Assembly (NCBI RefSeq): GCF_023277925.1
Contig: NZ_CP063832.1
Coordinates: forward strand, 3,904,501 to 3,968,500
Direction of reading: 5' to 3'
Source: Pseudomonas entomophila
GTDB lineage: Bacteria; Pseudomonadota; Gammaproteobacteria; Pseudomonadales; Pseudomonadaceae
DNA: 64,000 bases
Positions within the stretch are counted from its first letter, which is position 1, and each line of letters begins with the position of its first letter. The position numbers and the translations under genes are program-made. Positions 1-9,147 of this stretch are shown here, piece by piece. The notes beneath the pieces were generated by a model, which had not been told where the DNA came from, ran no database searches, and worked only from the letters and a program-made list of their open reading frames with translations.

Positions 1-384
1 GCAGAAAAGCAGCGCCTCTTGACCGCCGCCTACCTTGGCACCCAGCACCCAGACAGCAAAGCCTTGCGTTTCCTGCTGGAGGCAGAAGAAATCGAGGTGA
101 AGCTGACCAGGCGCCGCAAGAAGCTCAAGGCCAATGACTTTCTGGATGTGTATGACGTTTATCGCCTGCAGCCCAGGCAGAAGCTCTGGGAAGCGCACTT
201 CCACTACACCAGCGCCAGTGCCAATGCCCGGCGCTTTGCCAAAGGTCATTTGAAGTTCGCGGACGCCATGAGCCGTGACGAGCGCTTGCAACGCGCACAG
301 GCACAGGCAGAGCGATATGACATTTATCGGGGTGATCTGCGCCTCGAGCAGATCGAGGACCTTATCCCGTTCCCCGACAACTGA
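1..384 (+). CDS. C-terminal end of a DUF6543 (dermonecrotic-toxin-like) protein, 5' partial
   Basis: The frame is open from base 1 and closes at TGA 382-384, giving 127 residues of a larger protein that begins left of the window. The tail has a charged helix around residues 30-45, then FHYTSASANARRF and AKGHLKF. This resembles, from memory, the C-terminus of the very long Pseudomonas DUF6543 proteins, annotated as dermonecrotic-toxin or effector-like, which carry similar HFHY and KGHLK stretches. It faces the next gene tail to tail. Function is not established for this family and the diagnostic N-terminal part is outside the window, so the assignment rests only on the tail. Another large Pseudomonas-specific protein is possible. 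Confidence 0.55.
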   Translation, partial: AEKQRLLTAAYLGTQHPDSKALRFLLEAEEIEVKLTRRRKKLKANDFLDVYDVYRLQPRQKLWEAHFHYTSASANARRFAKGHLKFADAMSRDERLQRAQAQAERYDIYRGDLRLEQIEDLIPFPDN

Positions 385-396
385 CAGCAGCGGGCG

Positions 397-672
397 TCAG
401 GCCAGTGCCTTGTCCAGCGCCCGCTCGATCTCGCCCTTGATGGTGCCGCTCATCATCGACAGCATCATGCCCAGCTTCAGCTCGACGCGGATGCTGTCGT
501 CGAAGATCTGCACGCTGCCGTTGGCGCCGCTGCGCGACACATCAACACGGTCGCCGTTCCAGCTGGCCTTGAGGTCATACTCACGGGCCAGCCGGTCCAC
601 CAGCGCCTGCGCCTTGGCGCGGACGGCTTCGCGGCCGAGGGAGTGTTTGCGTTCGACGCTGATCTGGGTCAT
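397..672 (-). CDS. Polyhydroxyalkanoic acid system (PHA_gran_rgn) family protein
   Basis: Small 91-residue protein beginning MTQISVERKHSLG. The longer reading to 732 was rejected because ATG at 672 has an AGGAA about 8 nt upstream and the added residues look like non-coding sequence. The family (PF09650) is short and occurs beside PHA or ubiE genes in pseudomonads. Members are annotated as PHA granule or regulatory proteins, but their biochemical role is not firmly known. Visible features are an N-terminal basic helix, a central beta-rich stretch with the paired polar motif DRVDVSRSGANGSVQIFDD, and a C-terminal helix. It is divergent from ubiE, with 125 bp between the starts. The assignment comes from sequence pattern and neighbourhood. 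Confidence 0.75.
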   Translation of the reverse strand: MTQISVERKHSLGREAVRAKAQALVDRLAREYDLKASWNGDRVDVSRSGANGSVQIFDDSIRVELKLGMMLSMMSGTIKGEIERALDKALA

Positions 673-797
673 GCGGGTGTTCCTGGATATGAAGACAATG
701 GCGCCATTATGCCCCCGCCCGCCCGACGGCACACCCCGTCAAGACAAATGCGCCCGATCCCCCTAGAATGGCCGTAATTTTTTTCTGGTGAAGCGAA

Positions 798-1568
798 ATG
801 ACCGACCCGCGCAAAGGCGACCACGCCGAACCCACCACACACTTCGGCTACCAGGACGTGCCCGAGAGCCAGAAGGCGAAGAAAGTCGCCGAAGTGTTCC
901 ACTCGGTGGCCGCCAAGTACGACCTGATGAACGACGTGCTTTCCGGCGGCATGCACCGCCTGTGGAAGCGCTTCACCATCGAACTGTCCGGTGTGCGCAG
1001 CGGCAACCGGGTGCTGGACATCGCCGGCGGCACCGGTGACCTGGCCGCCAAGTTCTCGCGCCTGGTCGGCCCGACCGGCCAGGTGGTACTGGCCGACATC
1101 AACGAGTCGATGCTCAAGGTCGGCCGCGACCGCCTGCTCGACCGTGGCGTGGCCGGCAACATCGAGTTCGTCCAGGCCGATGCAGAAAAGCTGCCGTTCC
1201 CGGACAACCACTTCGACTGCGTGACCATCGCCTTTGGCCTGCGCAACGTGACGCACAAGGATGAAGCCATCCGCTCCATGCTGCGCGTGCTCAAGCCGGG
1301 CGGGCGCCTGCTGGTGCTGGAATTCTCCAAGCCCACCAACAAGCTGATGTCCAAGGCCTACGACGCCTACTCGTTCGCCTTCATGCCACTGGCCGGCAAG
1401 CTGATCACCAACGACTCGGAAAGCTACCGTTATCTCGCCGAGTCGATCCGCATGCACCCCGACCAGGAAACACTCAAGGCGATGATGGTCGAGGCCGGTT
1501 TCGACCGCGTCACCTACCACAACATGACCAGCGGCATCGTCGCCGTGCACCGGGGAATCAAGCCCTGA
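798..1568 (+). CDS. ubiE: Ubiquinone/menaquinone C-methyltransferase UbiE
   Basis: A 256-residue class-I SAM methyltransferase that C-methylates 2-polyprenyl-6-methoxy-1,4-benzoquinol in ubiquinone synthesis. The N-terminal signature around residues 15-50 ([15 protein letters not shown], then [17 protein letters not shown]) is typical of UbiE. SAM motif I is [15 protein letters not shown] near residue 73, and [15 protein letters not shown] near 140 is the second UbiE signature. Length matches the family. The ATG has a GGTGAAG ribosome site just upstream. The stop overlaps the ubiJ start as TGATG, so ubiE-ubiJ-ubiB is one translationally coupled unit. Confidence 0.97.
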   Translation: MTDPRKGDHAEPTTHFGYQDVPESQKAKKVAEVFHSVAAKYDLMNDVLSGGMHRLWKRFTIELSGVRSGNRVLDIAGGTGDLAAKFSRLVGPTGQVVLADINESMLKVGRDRLLDRGVAGNIEFVQADAEKLPFPDNHFDCVTIAFGLRNVTHKDEAIRSMLRVLKPGGRLLVLEFSKPTNKLMSKAYDAYSFAFMPLAGKLITNDSESYRYLAESIRMHPDQETLKAMMVEAGFDRVTYHNMTSGIVAVHRGIKP

Positions 1569-2191
1569 TGCTGCTGGCCGGCCTGCTCGCCAGCGTCGAG
1601 CACGGGCTCAACCGCGTCCTGCGCCTGGACAGCACCGCGCTGCCGCGGCTGGCCATGCTCGAAGGCAAGGTGGTCGAGATCGACTGCGTGCAGCCGGCCC
1701 TCAAGCTGTTCGTGCTGCCCGATGAACAAGGCCTGATGCTCGCCGCCCACTGGCAGGGCGAGGTCGACTGCACCTTGCGCGCCCCCGCCGGGCGCCTGGC
1801 GCAGCTGGCCCTGGCCAAGGACAAGACCGCCGTGCTGCATAGCCCGCAGGTCGCGCTGCATGGCGACAGCGCGGTGATGCTCGACCTGTTCGGCATCCTG
1901 CAGGACCTCGACCTGGACTGGGAATACGAGCTGCAGCGCTGGCTCGGCCCGGTACCGACGGCGTTGATCGCCGGCCACCTGCGCCTGCGTGCGCGCTGGA
2001 CCCGGCAGGGCCTGGCCCGCTTCGGCCAGAACCTCTCCGAGTACCTGGCCGAAGAATCCCGCACCCTCGTCGGCAAACGCGAAGCCGAAGCGGCTTTCAG
2101 CGAACTCGATGCGCTTAAAGTCGACATCGAACGCCTCGAGGCGCGCCTGCGCCGCCTCGCCCACACTCTTGATACCAGCGATAACGCATGA
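1568..2191 (+). CDS. ubiJ: Ubiquinone biosynthesis accessory factor UbiJ (SCP2 domain)
   Basis: A 207-residue protein between ubiE and ubiB. It starts inside the ubiE stop and ends in an ATGA overlap with ubiB. The N-terminal 120 residues read as an SCP2-type lipid-binding domain ([37 protein letters not shown]). The C-terminal end is a charged coiled-coil helix, [25 protein letters not shown]. UbiJ in enterobacteria is a scaffold or lipid-binding member of the soluble Ubi complex that works with UbiE and UbiK. Sequence conservation in this family is low, so the name rests on the domain, the size and the invariant position between ubiE and ubiB. Confidence 0.88.
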   Translation: MLLAGLLASVEHGLNRVLRLDSTALPRLAMLEGKVVEIDCVQPALKLFVLPDEQGLMLAAHWQGEVDCTLRAPAGRLAQLALAKDKTAVLHSPQVALHGDSAVMLDLFGILQDLDLDWEYELQRWLGPVPTALIAGHLRLRARWTRQGLARFGQNLSEYLAEESRTLVGKREAEAAFSELDALKVDIERLEARLRRLAHTLDTSDNA

Positions 2192-3801
2192 AGCTGCTCG
2201 CCGTCCGCCGTCTGTTGCGCATCCAGCGCGTCGTGATCCGCTACCGCCTCGATGACCTGCTGTTCGAACAACCCCTGCTGCCCTGGTGGCTGGCCAGCCT
2301 GCGCCTGCTGATGCCCTGGCGCTGGCTGCCGCGCAAGCCGCTGGAACTGAACCGTGGCGCGCGCCTGCGCCTGGCGTTGCAGGACCTCGGGCCGATCTTC
2401 ATCAAGTTCGGCCAGTTGCTCTCCACGCGCCGCGACCTGCTGCCCACCGACATCGCCGACGAGCTGATGCTGCTGCAGGACCGGGTGCCGCCATTCGACC
2501 CGCAGCACGCCGTGGCGTTGATCGAAGAGCAACTCGGGGCCAAGGTGGGCGAAGTGTTCAGCCGCTTCGATGTCGAGCCGCTGGCCTCCGCCTCGGTGGC
2601 TCAGGTGCATGCCGCCCGCCTCAAGAGTGGCGAAGAGGTGGTGGTCAAGGTGGTGCGCCCGGGCCTGAAGCCCGTCATCGCCCAGGACCTGGCCTGGCTG
2701 TTCCTGATCGCCAAGGCCGCCGAACGGGCCTCGGCCGATGCCCGCCGCCTGCACCCGGTGGAGATCGTCGGCGACTACGAAAAGACCATCTACGACGAAC
2801 TCGACCTGTTGCGCGAGGCGGCCAACGCCAGCCAGTTGCGACGCAACTTCGAGGGTTCGGAGCTGATGTATGTGCCCCAGGTCTACTGGGACCTGTGCCG
2901 CCCGAAGGTGCTGGTGATGGAGCGCATCTACGGTGTACCGGTCACCGACATGGCCACCCTGGCCGACCAGCGCACCGACATGAAGATGCTCGCCGAGCGT
3001 GGCGTCGAAGTGTTCTTCACCCAGGTGTTCCGCGACAGCTTCTTCCACGCCGACATGCACCCGGGCAACATCTTCGTCAGCACCGTCAAGCCCTGGAGCC
3101 CGCAGTACATAGCCATCGACTGCGGCATCGTCGGCAGCCTCACCGCCGAGGACCAGGACTATCTCGCGCGCAACCTGATCGCCTTCTTCAAGCGCGACTA
3201 CCGCCGCGTGGCGCAGTTGCACATCGATTCGGGCTGGGTGCCGGCGCAAACCAAGGTCAACGAGTTCGAAGCGGCGATCCGCACCGTGTGCGAGCCGATC
3301 TTCGAGAAACCGCTCAAGGACATCTCTTTCGGCCAGGTGCTGATGCGCCTGTTCCAGACCGCGCGGCGCTTCAACATGGAAGTCCAGCCGCAGTTGGTGC
3401 TGCTGCAGAAGACCCTGCTCAACATCGAGGGCCTGGGCCGCCAGCTATACCCGGACCTGGACCTGTGGAGCACCGCCAAGCCGTTCCTCGAGCGCTGGAT
3501 GCGCGAACGCATGAGCCCCAAGGCAGTGCTTGGCAACCTGTACAGCCAGGCCGAGCAGCTGCCGCACTTGGCCGACATGACCCGCGACCTGCTCGAACGC
3601 CTGTCACAACCACACGTCAATGATGCGCAGTTGCCAGAACGCCGCCGCCAGGGCGACAACTGGGCGCTGCGCCTGCTCGGTGCCGGCCTGCTCGGCGGTG
3701 GCGCGACACTGGCGGCCGGTGCCGTCAGCCTCAGCGCCCCGGGCGCCTGGCCGGCGTGGTTGATGCTGGCCGCGGGCCTGTACCTGATCGTGCGCCGATA
3801 G
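2188..3801 (+). CDS. ubiB: Ubiquinone biosynthesis regulatory kinase-like protein UbiB
   Basis: A 537-residue member of the ABC1/ADCK/UbiB atypical kinase family, required for ubiquinone production and anchored to the inner membrane. The family KxGQ motif is in [17 protein letters not shown] near residue 75, the ATP-lysine region is VVVKVVRPG near 150, and the metal-binding stretch [10 protein letters not shown] then [10 protein letters not shown] lies near residues 285-315. Two hydrophobic segments close the protein (residues about 490-535), as expected for the C-terminal membrane anchor. The ATGA overlap with ubiJ implies coupled translation. Confidence 0.96.
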   Translation: MKLLAVRRLLRIQRVVIRYRLDDLLFEQPLLPWWLASLRLLMPWRWLPRKPLELNRGARLRLALQDLGPIFIKFGQLLSTRRDLLPTDIADELMLLQDRVPPFDPQHAVALIEEQLGAKVGEVFSRFDVEPLASASVAQVHAARLKSGEEVVVKVVRPGLKPVIAQDLAWLFLIAKAAERASADARRLHPVEIVGDYEKTIYDELDLLREAANASQLRRNFEGSELMYVPQVYWDLCRPKVLVMERIYGVPVTDMATLADQRTDMKMLAERGVEVFFTQVFRDSFFHADMHPGNIFVSTVKPWSPQYIAIDCGIVGSLTAEDQDYLARNLIAFFKRDYRRVAQLHIDSGWVPAQTKVNEFEAAIRTVCEPIFEKPLKDISFGQVLMRLFQTARRFNMEVQPQLVLLQKTLLNIEGLGRQLYPDLDLWSTAKPFLERWMRERMSPKAVLGNLYSQAEQLPHLADMTRDLLERLSQPHVNDAQLPERRRQGDNWALRLLGAGLLGGGATLAAGAVSLSAPGAWPAWLMLAAGLYLIVRR

Positions 3802-3873
3802 CCAGCCGCGCGGCTGGCTGGCACACTAGCGCAAGAGGTCCGGTACAGGAGCGGGCCCGGTTTGGAGTCGACG

Positions 3874-4266
3874 ATGAAAGACTGGCTGGACGAGATCAAG
3901 TGGAACAGCGATGGCCTGGTGCCGGCGATCGCCCAGGACCACAAGACCGGGCGCGTGCTGATGATGGCCTGGATGAACCGTGAATCCCTCGCCCTGACCG
4001 CCGCCGAGCATCGCGCCATCTACTGGTCGCGCTCGCGGGGCAAGTTGTGGCGCAAGGGCGAAGAGTCGGGCCATGTGCAGAAACTGCACGAGATGCGCCT
4101 GGACTGCGACGCCGACGTGATCATCCTGATGGTCGAGCAACTGGGGCATATCGCCTGCCATACCGGCCGCGAAAGCTGCTTCTACCGCGTCTATGAAGAC
4201 GGCCAGTGGAAAACCGTCGATCCGGTCCTGAAAGACCCGCACGCCATCTACAGCGCAGGACACTGA
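3874..4266 (+). CDS. hisI: Phosphoribosyl-AMP cyclohydrolase HisI
   Basis: A 130-residue enzyme for the third step of histidine synthesis, opening the adenine ring of PR-AMP. It is of the mono-functional type, with hisE as a separate gene. Metal-ligand residues are visible as LDCDADV and the later HTGRESCFY. The start is placed at ATG 3874 because GGAG lies 6 nt upstream; an in-frame TTG at 3862 would add only four residues. One base separates its stop from hisE, so the pair is co-transcribed. Only hisI and hisE are here, not the main his operon, which is the usual pseudomonad arrangement next to tat. Confidence 0.95.
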   Translation: MKDWLDEIKWNSDGLVPAIAQDHKTGRVLMMAWMNRESLALTAAEHRAIYWSRSRGKLWRKGEESGHVQKLHEMRLDCDADVIILMVEQLGHIACHTGRESCFYRVYEDGQWKTVDPVLKDPHAIYSAGH

Positions 4267-4267
4267 C

Positions 4268-4603
4268 ATGAGCGACACACTGAACCGCCTCGCCGAGGTG
4301 CTGGAAGAACGCAAGCAGGCGGCGCCGGACAGCAGCTATGTGGCCAGCCTGTATCACAAGGGCCTGAACAAGATCCTCGAGAAGCTCGGCGAAGAGTCCA
4401 TCGAGACCATCATCGCCGCCAAGGATGCCGCCGTCAGCAAGGATTACAGCGATGTCATCTATGAGACCGCAGACCTGTGGTTTCATAGCCTGGTCATGCT
4501 CAGCGCGTTGGGCCAGCACCCACAGGTGGTGCTCGACGAGCTGGAGCGCCGGTTCGGGCTTTCCGGGCATGACGAGAAGGCCGCGCGTCAGCCTTCTGCC
4601 TGA
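4268..4603 (+). CDS. hisE: Phosphoribosyl-ATP pyrophosphohydrolase HisE
   Basis: A 111-residue enzyme for the second histidine step, converting PR-ATP to PR-AMP plus pyrophosphate. It has the all-alpha MazG/HisE fold signature: [20 protein letters not shown] around residues 28-48, with the acidic metal-binding residues (EExxE), followed by [12 protein letters not shown]. Its start lies one base after hisI. The product of this enzyme is the substrate of the neighbouring HisI. Confidence 0.95.
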   Translation: MSDTLNRLAEVLEERKQAAPDSSYVASLYHKGLNKILEKLGEESIETIIAAKDAAVSKDYSDVIYETADLWFHSLVMLSALGQHPQVVLDELERRFGLSGHDEKAARQPSA

Positions 4604-4627
4604 AGATTGCCGGGGGCGCTTTGCGCC

Positions 4628-4717
4628 CCTTTCGCGACACAAGGCCGCTCCCACAGCGGTCCGCGTCGCCTGACCGATTCGCTACACCCTGCAGGTGCGG
4701 CCTTGTGCCGCGAAAGG
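4628..4717. repeat. REP-like inverted repeat between hisE and tatA
   Basis: The arms CCTTTCGCGACACAAGGCCG and, as the partner, CGGCCTTGTGCCGCGAAAGG flank a GC-rich centre. This is the only gap of note between hisE and tatA. It could form a large hairpin that partly terminates the his transcript or protects its 3' end, but the T-run of a classical terminator is missing. Confidence 0.6.
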
Positions 4718-4774
4718 ACTGCACAGCAGCCCCCAGGGCCCGATAGACCGACACATATTTTTCAGGAGTACGAA

Positions 4775-5047
4775 ATGGGCATTTTTGACTGGAAACACTG
4801 GATCGTCCTGCTGGTCGTCGTGGTGCTGGTGTTCGGCACTAAAAAACTCAAGAACTTCGGCAGCGACCTGGGCGAATCGATCAAGGGCTTCCGCAAGGCC
4901 ATGAACGAAGAAGAAAACAAGCCCGCCGAGCAAACCCCTCCGCCGGCCCAGCCAGTTCCTCCGGTACAGAACAGCACACAGCAGGCTCAAGGCCACACCA
5001 TCGAGGGCCAGGCCCAGCCGGTCCAAGAGCCGCAGCGGAAAGACTGA
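4775..5047 (+). CDS. tatA: Sec-independent translocase subunit TatA
   Basis: A 90-residue subunit that forms the translocation pore for folded, twin-arginine-signal proteins. It starts MGIFDWKHW, with one membrane helix ([12 protein letters not shown], residues 10-22), the conserved [20 protein letters not shown] hinge and amphipathic helix, then a Pro/Gln-rich cytoplasmic tail. Upstream frame extension exists, but ATG 4775 has CAGGAG 6 nt before it and matches family starts. It is the first gene of tatABC, with tatB 3 nt after the stop. Confidence 0.96.
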   Translation: MGIFDWKHWIVLLVVVVLVFGTKKLKNFGSDLGESIKGFRKAMNEEENKPAEQTPPPAQPVPPVQNSTQQAQGHTIEGQAQPVQEPQRKD

Positions 5048-5050
5048 CCC

Positions 5051-5419
5051 ATGTTCGGCATCAGTTTCAGCGAGCTGCTGCTCGTCGGCCTGGTCGCCCT
5101 GCTGGTGCTCGGCCCCGAGCGTCTGCCGGGCGCCGCGCGCACCGCAGGGTTGTGGATCGGCCGCCTCAAGCGCAGCTTCAACGCCATCAAGATGGAAGTC
5201 GAGCGCGAGATCGGCGCCGACGACATCCGCCGCCAGTTGCACAACGAGCACATCCTGCAGATGGAACAGGAGGCCAAGCGCATCCTCAACCCTCTGGTAC
5301 CGCCCGCACAGCCGCCCGCCAGCCCTGAAACGCCCGTCACGCCTGCCACCCAGGCCGCCCCCGCGCAGCCCGCCGCAGTGCCACCCTCCGAGCCGCCACA
5401 ACCGCCACGAGCCCCATGA
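5051..5419 (+). CDS. tatB: Sec-independent translocase subunit TatB
   Basis: A 122-residue subunit that with TatC forms the twin-arginine signal receptor. The N-terminus [20 protein letters not shown] is the single membrane helix, followed by the [13 protein letters not shown] amphipathic region with the conserved Glu after the helix, and a proline-rich C-terminal tail. The stop overlaps the tatC start as ATGA. Confidence 0.95.
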   Translation: MFGISFSELLLVGLVALLVLGPERLPGAARTAGLWIGRLKRSFNAIKMEVEREIGADDIRRQLHNEHILQMEQEAKRILNPLVPPAQPPASPETPVTPATQAAPAQPAAVPPSEPPQPPRAP

Positions 5420-6207
5420 GCGAAAATCCGGAACATGACCAGCCGATGCCGCTGGTCTCGCACCTGACCGAACTGCGCACCCGCCTGTTGCGCTGCGTCG
5501 CCGCCATCTTCCTGATCTTCGCCGGGCTGTTCTCCTTCGCCCAGCAGATCTACACCCTGGTCTCGGCGCCGCTGCGCGCCCACTTGCCGGCCAACGCGAC
5601 GATGATCGCCACCGACGTGGCCTCACCGTTCCTGACACCGTTCAAGCTGACCATGATCGTCTCGATGTTCCTGGCGATCCCGTTCATCCTGCAGCAGATC
5701 TGGGGTTTCATCGCCCCGGGCCTGTACCGCCACGAAAAGCGCATCGCCATCCCGCTGCTGGTGTCGAGCATCCTGCTGTTCTACGCCGGCATGGCCTTCG
5801 CCTACTTCCTGGTGTTCCCGCTGATGTTCAGCTTCTTCGCCGCCGCCACACCGGAAGGCGTGTCGATGATGACCGACATCGCCAGCTACCTCGACTTCGT
5901 CATGACCCTGTTCTTTGCCTTCGGCGTCGCCTTCGAGATCCCGGTGGCGGTGGTGCTGCTGGTGTGGATCGGCGTGGTCGATGTGCAGTACCTGAAGAAG
6001 ATCCGCCCGTACGTGATCATCGGCTGCTTCGTGGTCGGCATGATCCTCACGCCGCCGGACATCTTCTCCCAGACCCTGCTCGCCGTGCCCATGTGGATGC
6101 TGTTCGAGGTCGGCGTGCTATGCGGCAGCCTGATCCGCAAGCGCAGCCATGAACGCGACGAAGCCCCTAACGACCACAACGACCAGCCGCCTGCGACCCA
6201 ACCGTGA
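5416..6207 (+). CDS. tatC: Sec-independent translocase subunit TatC
   Basis: A 263-residue polytopic membrane protein that is the core signal-peptide receptor of the Tat system. It starts [25 protein letters not shown], the conserved cytoplasmic N-terminus whose HLTELR motif contacts signal peptides. Six hydrophobic segments can be followed from about residue 22 to 235, with [20 protein letters not shown] after the second. The stop overlaps rsmE as GTGA, so tatABC-rsmE is probably one transcript. Confidence 0.97.
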   Translation: MSENPEHDQPMPLVSHLTELRTRLLRCVAAIFLIFAGLFSFAQQIYTLVSAPLRAHLPANATMIATDVASPFLTPFKLTMIVSMFLAIPFILQQIWGFIAPGLYRHEKRIAIPLLVSSILLFYAGMAFAYFLVFPLMFSFFAAATPEGVSMMTDIASYLDFVMTLFFAFGVAFEIPVAVVLLVWIGVVDVQYLKKIRPYVIIGCFVVGMILTPPDIFSQTLLAVPMWMLFEVGVLCGSLIRKRSHERDEAPNDHNDQPPATQP

Positions 6208-6911
6208 ACCTGTTGCTCCTCGAAGAGGCCGACTTCGTGTCGGCCGACCGCGTCATCCTGGCTGACCGCCGCTTCACCCACATGCAGGAGATCCACCGCG
6301 TGGCGGTGGGCGACAGCCTGCGCGTCGGCCGCATCGGCGGCCGGATGGGCAGGGCCGAGGTGATCCGCCTCGAAGGCCATGAGGCTGAACTGCGGGTGGC
6401 CTTCGACCAGGCGCCGCCGCCCAAGCTGCCTCTGACCCTGATTCTGGCCGTGCCCCGCCCGAAGATGCTGCGCCGGCTGTTCCAGACGGTCGCCACACTG
6501 GGCGTGCCACGGCTGATCCTGGTCAACAGCTACAAGGTTGAGAAGAGTTTCTGGCAAACGCCCTTCCTCCAGCCCGAAAACATCCGTGAAAACCTCATTC
6601 TCGGCCTGGAGCAGGCCCGTGACACGGTGCTGCCGGAAGTCCTCATCGAGAAGCGCTTCAAGCCCTTCGTCGAAGACCGCCTACCCGCCATCGCCGAAGG
6701 CACCCTCGGCCTGGTCGGTCACCCCGGCCCCTACCCGGCCTGCCCGCGTGCGGTGGACGGCCCTGTCACCCTGGCGATCGGCCCGGAAGGCGGCTGGATC
6801 CCCTACGAAGTCGAGTTGCTGGGCAAGGCTGGCCTGGCCCCCGTGCAACTGGGCGATCGCATCCTGCGTGTGGAAACGGCGGTCACCGCCCTGCTATCGC
6901 GGATTTTCTGA
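6204..6911 (+). CDS. rsmE: 16S rRNA (uracil-1498-N3)-methyltransferase RsmE
   Basis: A 235-residue SPOUT-family methyltransferase that modifies U1498 of 16S rRNA. An N-terminal PUA-like domain (residues 1-70, with [16 protein letters not shown]) precedes the trefoil-knot domain, which has [23 protein letters not shown] and the SAM-binding [15 protein letters not shown] near the C-terminus. It uses GTG as start, overlapping the tatC stop by 4 nt. It lies in the tat transcript in pseudomonads without an obvious functional link. Confidence 0.94.
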   Translation: MNLLLLEEADFVSADRVILADRRFTHMQEIHRVAVGDSLRVGRIGGRMGRAEVIRLEGHEAELRVAFDQAPPPKLPLTLILAVPRPKMLRRLFQTVATLGVPRLILVNSYKVEKSFWQTPFLQPENIRENLILGLEQARDTVLPEVLIEKRFKPFVEDRLPAIAEGTLGLVGHPGPYPACPRAVDGPVTLAIGPEGGWIPYEVELLGKAGLAPVQLGDRILRVETAVTALLSRIF

Positions 6912-6933
6912 CGCAAGGGTCAAGTTTTTACCA

Positions 6934-6960
6934 TCAAGTTTCCCCGTCCCTCGCCGATGC
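6934..6960 (+). promoter_or_regulatory. FliA (sigma-28) promoter for the first chemoreceptor
   Basis: TCAAGTTT, 11 nt, then GCCGATGC. This matches the motility sigma factor consensus TAAAGTTT-N11-GCCGATAA in 13 of 16 positions with exact spacing. It lies 50 bp before the chemoreceptor ATG at 7011 and after the rsmE stop, so the receptor should be expressed with flagellar late genes. Confidence 0.72.
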
Positions 6961-7010
6961 CCTGTGCGAGAGAACAATAATCCGCACTGCCACGCGCCGG
7001 GGAGTCGTCT

Positions 7011-8927
7011 ATGTACCGTTGGTTTGCCAAATCACTGGGGAATGTAAGCGTCAATCGCAAGTTGGGGGTAGGCTTCGGCCTGGTGCTGCTGCTCACCCTG
7101 GGCATCACCTTCACCGGGTGGATGGGCATCGACAGCGTGACCAGCCGTGGCGACAAGCTCGGCAACATCTCGGTGATCCACCAGTACACCCAGGACCTGC
7201 GCCTCGCCCGCCAGGACTACGAACGCAACCGCGATGACGCGGCCGTCGGCGCGATGGAGAAGGCCCTGGCCAACCTCGAGCGCCAGGTGCAGTCCATGCT
7301 TGGGCAGATCGAGCAGCCCGCCGACCGCCAGCGCCTGGACCAGCAACAGGACGCGATCCGCCAGTACCAGCAGGCCTTCGCCGAGCTCAAGCAGGCTGGC
7401 CAACGCCGCGAAGCCAGCCGTGGCATGCTTGGCGACAGTGCCGACAAGGCCGCCGAACTGATCGGCAAGGTCCAGCAGCGCCTGCTGCAGGGCGGCGACA
7501 TCAGCCAGTACCAGCAGGTGGTGCAAGTCAGCGCCCTGTTGCAGCAGGCGCGCTTCCAGGTGCGCGGCTACACCTACAGCGGCAAGGCCGAATTCCAACA
7601 GACCGCGCTCGATGCCATTGACCAGGCCCTGGCCGTACTCAAGGCATTGCCAAGCAAACTCCCCGCCGAATTCGCCGCCAGCCTCGACGACGCCGCCACT
7701 GCCCTGGCCGCCTACCGTGACGCGGTGAACCAGTTCGGTACCGCCCAGGCTGCCAGCGAACAGGCGATGCAGCGCATGTCCGCGCAGGGCAAGGTGTTGC
7801 TGAACTCCAGCCAGGACATGACCGTCTCCCAGACCCAGGTCCGCGACCAGGGCACCCAGCAGGCCAAGTCCATGCTAGCCGGGGCCACCGCCCTTGCCCT
7901 GCTGCTGGGCGTCGTCGCCGCTTTCGCCATCACCCGGCAGATCATCGTGCCCCTGCGCCAGACCCTGGCCGCCGCCGAGCGCGTGGCCAGTGGCGACCTG
8001 CGCCAGGACACCCTGGTCGCCCGCCGCGACGAGCTGGGCCAGTTGCAGGCCAGCATGCAGCGCATGACCCAGGGCCTGCGTGAGCTGATCGGCGGTATCG
8101 GCGACGGCGTCACCCAGATCGCCAGCGCCGCCGAGGAATTGTCGGCGGTGACCGAACAGACCAGCAGCGGGGTCAACAACCAGAAGGTCGAGACCGACCA
8201 GGTGGCCACCGCCATGAACGAGATGGCCGCCACCGTGCAGGAAGTGGCACGCAACGCCGAGCAGGCCTCGGAAGCGGCGCTGATGGCCGACCAGCAGGCT
8301 CGCGAGGGCGACAAGGTGGTTGGCGAGGCCATCGCCCAGATCGAGCGCCTGGCCAGCGAGGTGCAGAACTCCAGCGAGGCGATGAACCAGCTCAAGAGCG
8401 AGAGCGACAAGATCGGCAGCGTGCTCGACGTGATCAAGTCGGTGGCCCAGCAGACCAACCTGCTGGCGCTCAACGCGGCCATCGAGGCCGCCCGCGCCGG
8501 TGAGGCCGGGCGTGGTTTTGCCGTGGTCGCCGACGAAGTGCGCAGCCTGGCCCAGCGCACCCAGCAGTCCACCGAGGAGATCGAGGAACTGATCGCCGGC
8601 CTGCAGAGCGGTACCCAGCGTGTGGCCAGTGTGATGGACAGCAGCCGCGAGCTGACCGACAGCAGTGTCGAACTGACCCGTCGTGCCGGCAGTTCGCTGG
8701 ACACCATCACCCGCACCGTGTCGTCGATCCAGTCGATGAACCAGCAGATCGCCACCGCCGCCGAGCAGCAGAGCGCGGTTGCTGAAGAGATCAACCGCAG
8801 CGTGATGAACGTGCGCGACATCTCCGACCAGACCTCGGCCGCCAGCGAAGAGACCGCCAGCTCCAGCGTCGAGCTGGCGCGGCTGGGCACTCACCTGCAA
8901 GGGTTGGTGGGGCGGTTCAGGCTTTAA
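7011..8927 (+). CDS. Methyl-accepting chemotaxis protein, helical-bimodular (HBM) sensor type
   Basis: A 638-residue transmembrane chemoreceptor. TM1 lies near residues 18-40. A long all-helical periplasmic region of about 245 residues, rich in Gln/Ala/Asp, matches the HBM sensor class. TM2 is near 287-308 and is followed by HAMP ([21 protein letters not shown]). The signalling hairpin tip is [20 protein letters not shown], followed by [22 protein letters not shown]. In KT2440 one of the two receptors at this locus is McpQ, which binds citrate; which of the two here corresponds, and its ligand, cannot be decided by eye. A FliA promoter precedes it and a paralogue follows. Confidence 0.9.
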   Translation: MYRWFAKSLGNVSVNRKLGVGFGLVLLLTLGITFTGWMGIDSVTSRGDKLGNISVIHQYTQDLRLARQDYERNRDDAAVGAMEKALANLERQVQSMLGQIEQPADRQRLDQQQDAIRQYQQAFAELKQAGQRREASRGMLGDSADKAAELIGKVQQRLLQGGDISQYQQVVQVSALLQQARFQVRGYTYSGKAEFQQTALDAIDQALAVLKALPSKLPAEFAASLDDAATALAAYRDAVNQFGTAQAASEQAMQRMSAQGKVLLNSSQDMTVSQTQVRDQGTQQAKSMLAGATALALLLGVVAAFAITRQIIVPLRQTLAAAERVASGDLRQDTLVARRDELGQLQASMQRMTQGLRELIGGIGDGVTQIASAAEELSAVTEQTSSGVNNQKVETDQVATAMNEMAATVQEVARNAEQASEAALMADQQAREGDKVVGEAIAQIERLASEVQNSSEAMNQLKSESDKIGSVLDVIKSVAQQTNLLALNAAIEAARAGEAGRGFAVVADEVRSLAQRTQQSTEEIEELIAGLQSGTQRVASVMDSSRELTDSSVELTRRAGSSLDTITRTVSSIQSMNQQIATAAEQQSAVAEEINRSVMNVRDISDQTSAASEETASSSVELARLGTHLQGLVGRFRL

Positions 8928-8935
8928 TGGCCCCC

Positions 8936-9023
8936 CTGTAGGGGCGGCTTCAGCCGCGATCACCCGCGAAGCGGGTGCCGCAACACCGCGGTGCCTGCAC
9001 CGCGGCTGAAGCCGCTTCTACAG
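8936..9023. repeat. REP pair, AGGGGCGGCTTCAGCCGCG type
   Basis: Two REP units face each other (CTGTAGGGGCGGCTTCAGCCGCG and CGCGGCTGAAGCCGCTTCTACAG) with smaller nested palindromes CACCCGCGAAGCGGGTG and CACCGCGGTG between them. It fills most of the gap between the two chemoreceptor genes and may act as transcript terminator or RNA stabiliser. Confidence 0.85.
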
Positions 9024-9088
9024 AACCCAGCGCACTCTTCGCGATTTTTCCCATCCATCGCTAGGAATCTTCCTACTCGAATCTCAGG

Positions 9089-9116
9089 TCCAGTCCCACG
9101 CACTCCCGGCCGATGA
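9089..9116 (+). promoter_or_regulatory. Possible FliA promoter for the second chemoreceptor
   Basis: GCCGATGA at 9109-9116 is a good sigma-28 -10 element, 31 bp before the ATG at 9148. The best -35 is TCCAGTCC with 12 rather than 11 nt spacing, so this is weaker than the site at 6934. Confidence 0.4.
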
Positions 9117-9147
9117 GTCCCCTGAACTCATTCGCCGGAGACTCACC

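Noticed and set aside
1558..3249. Long open frames antisense to ubiJ and ubiB
   Set aside because: The sense genes have clear motifs and coupled starts; the antisense proteins have none.
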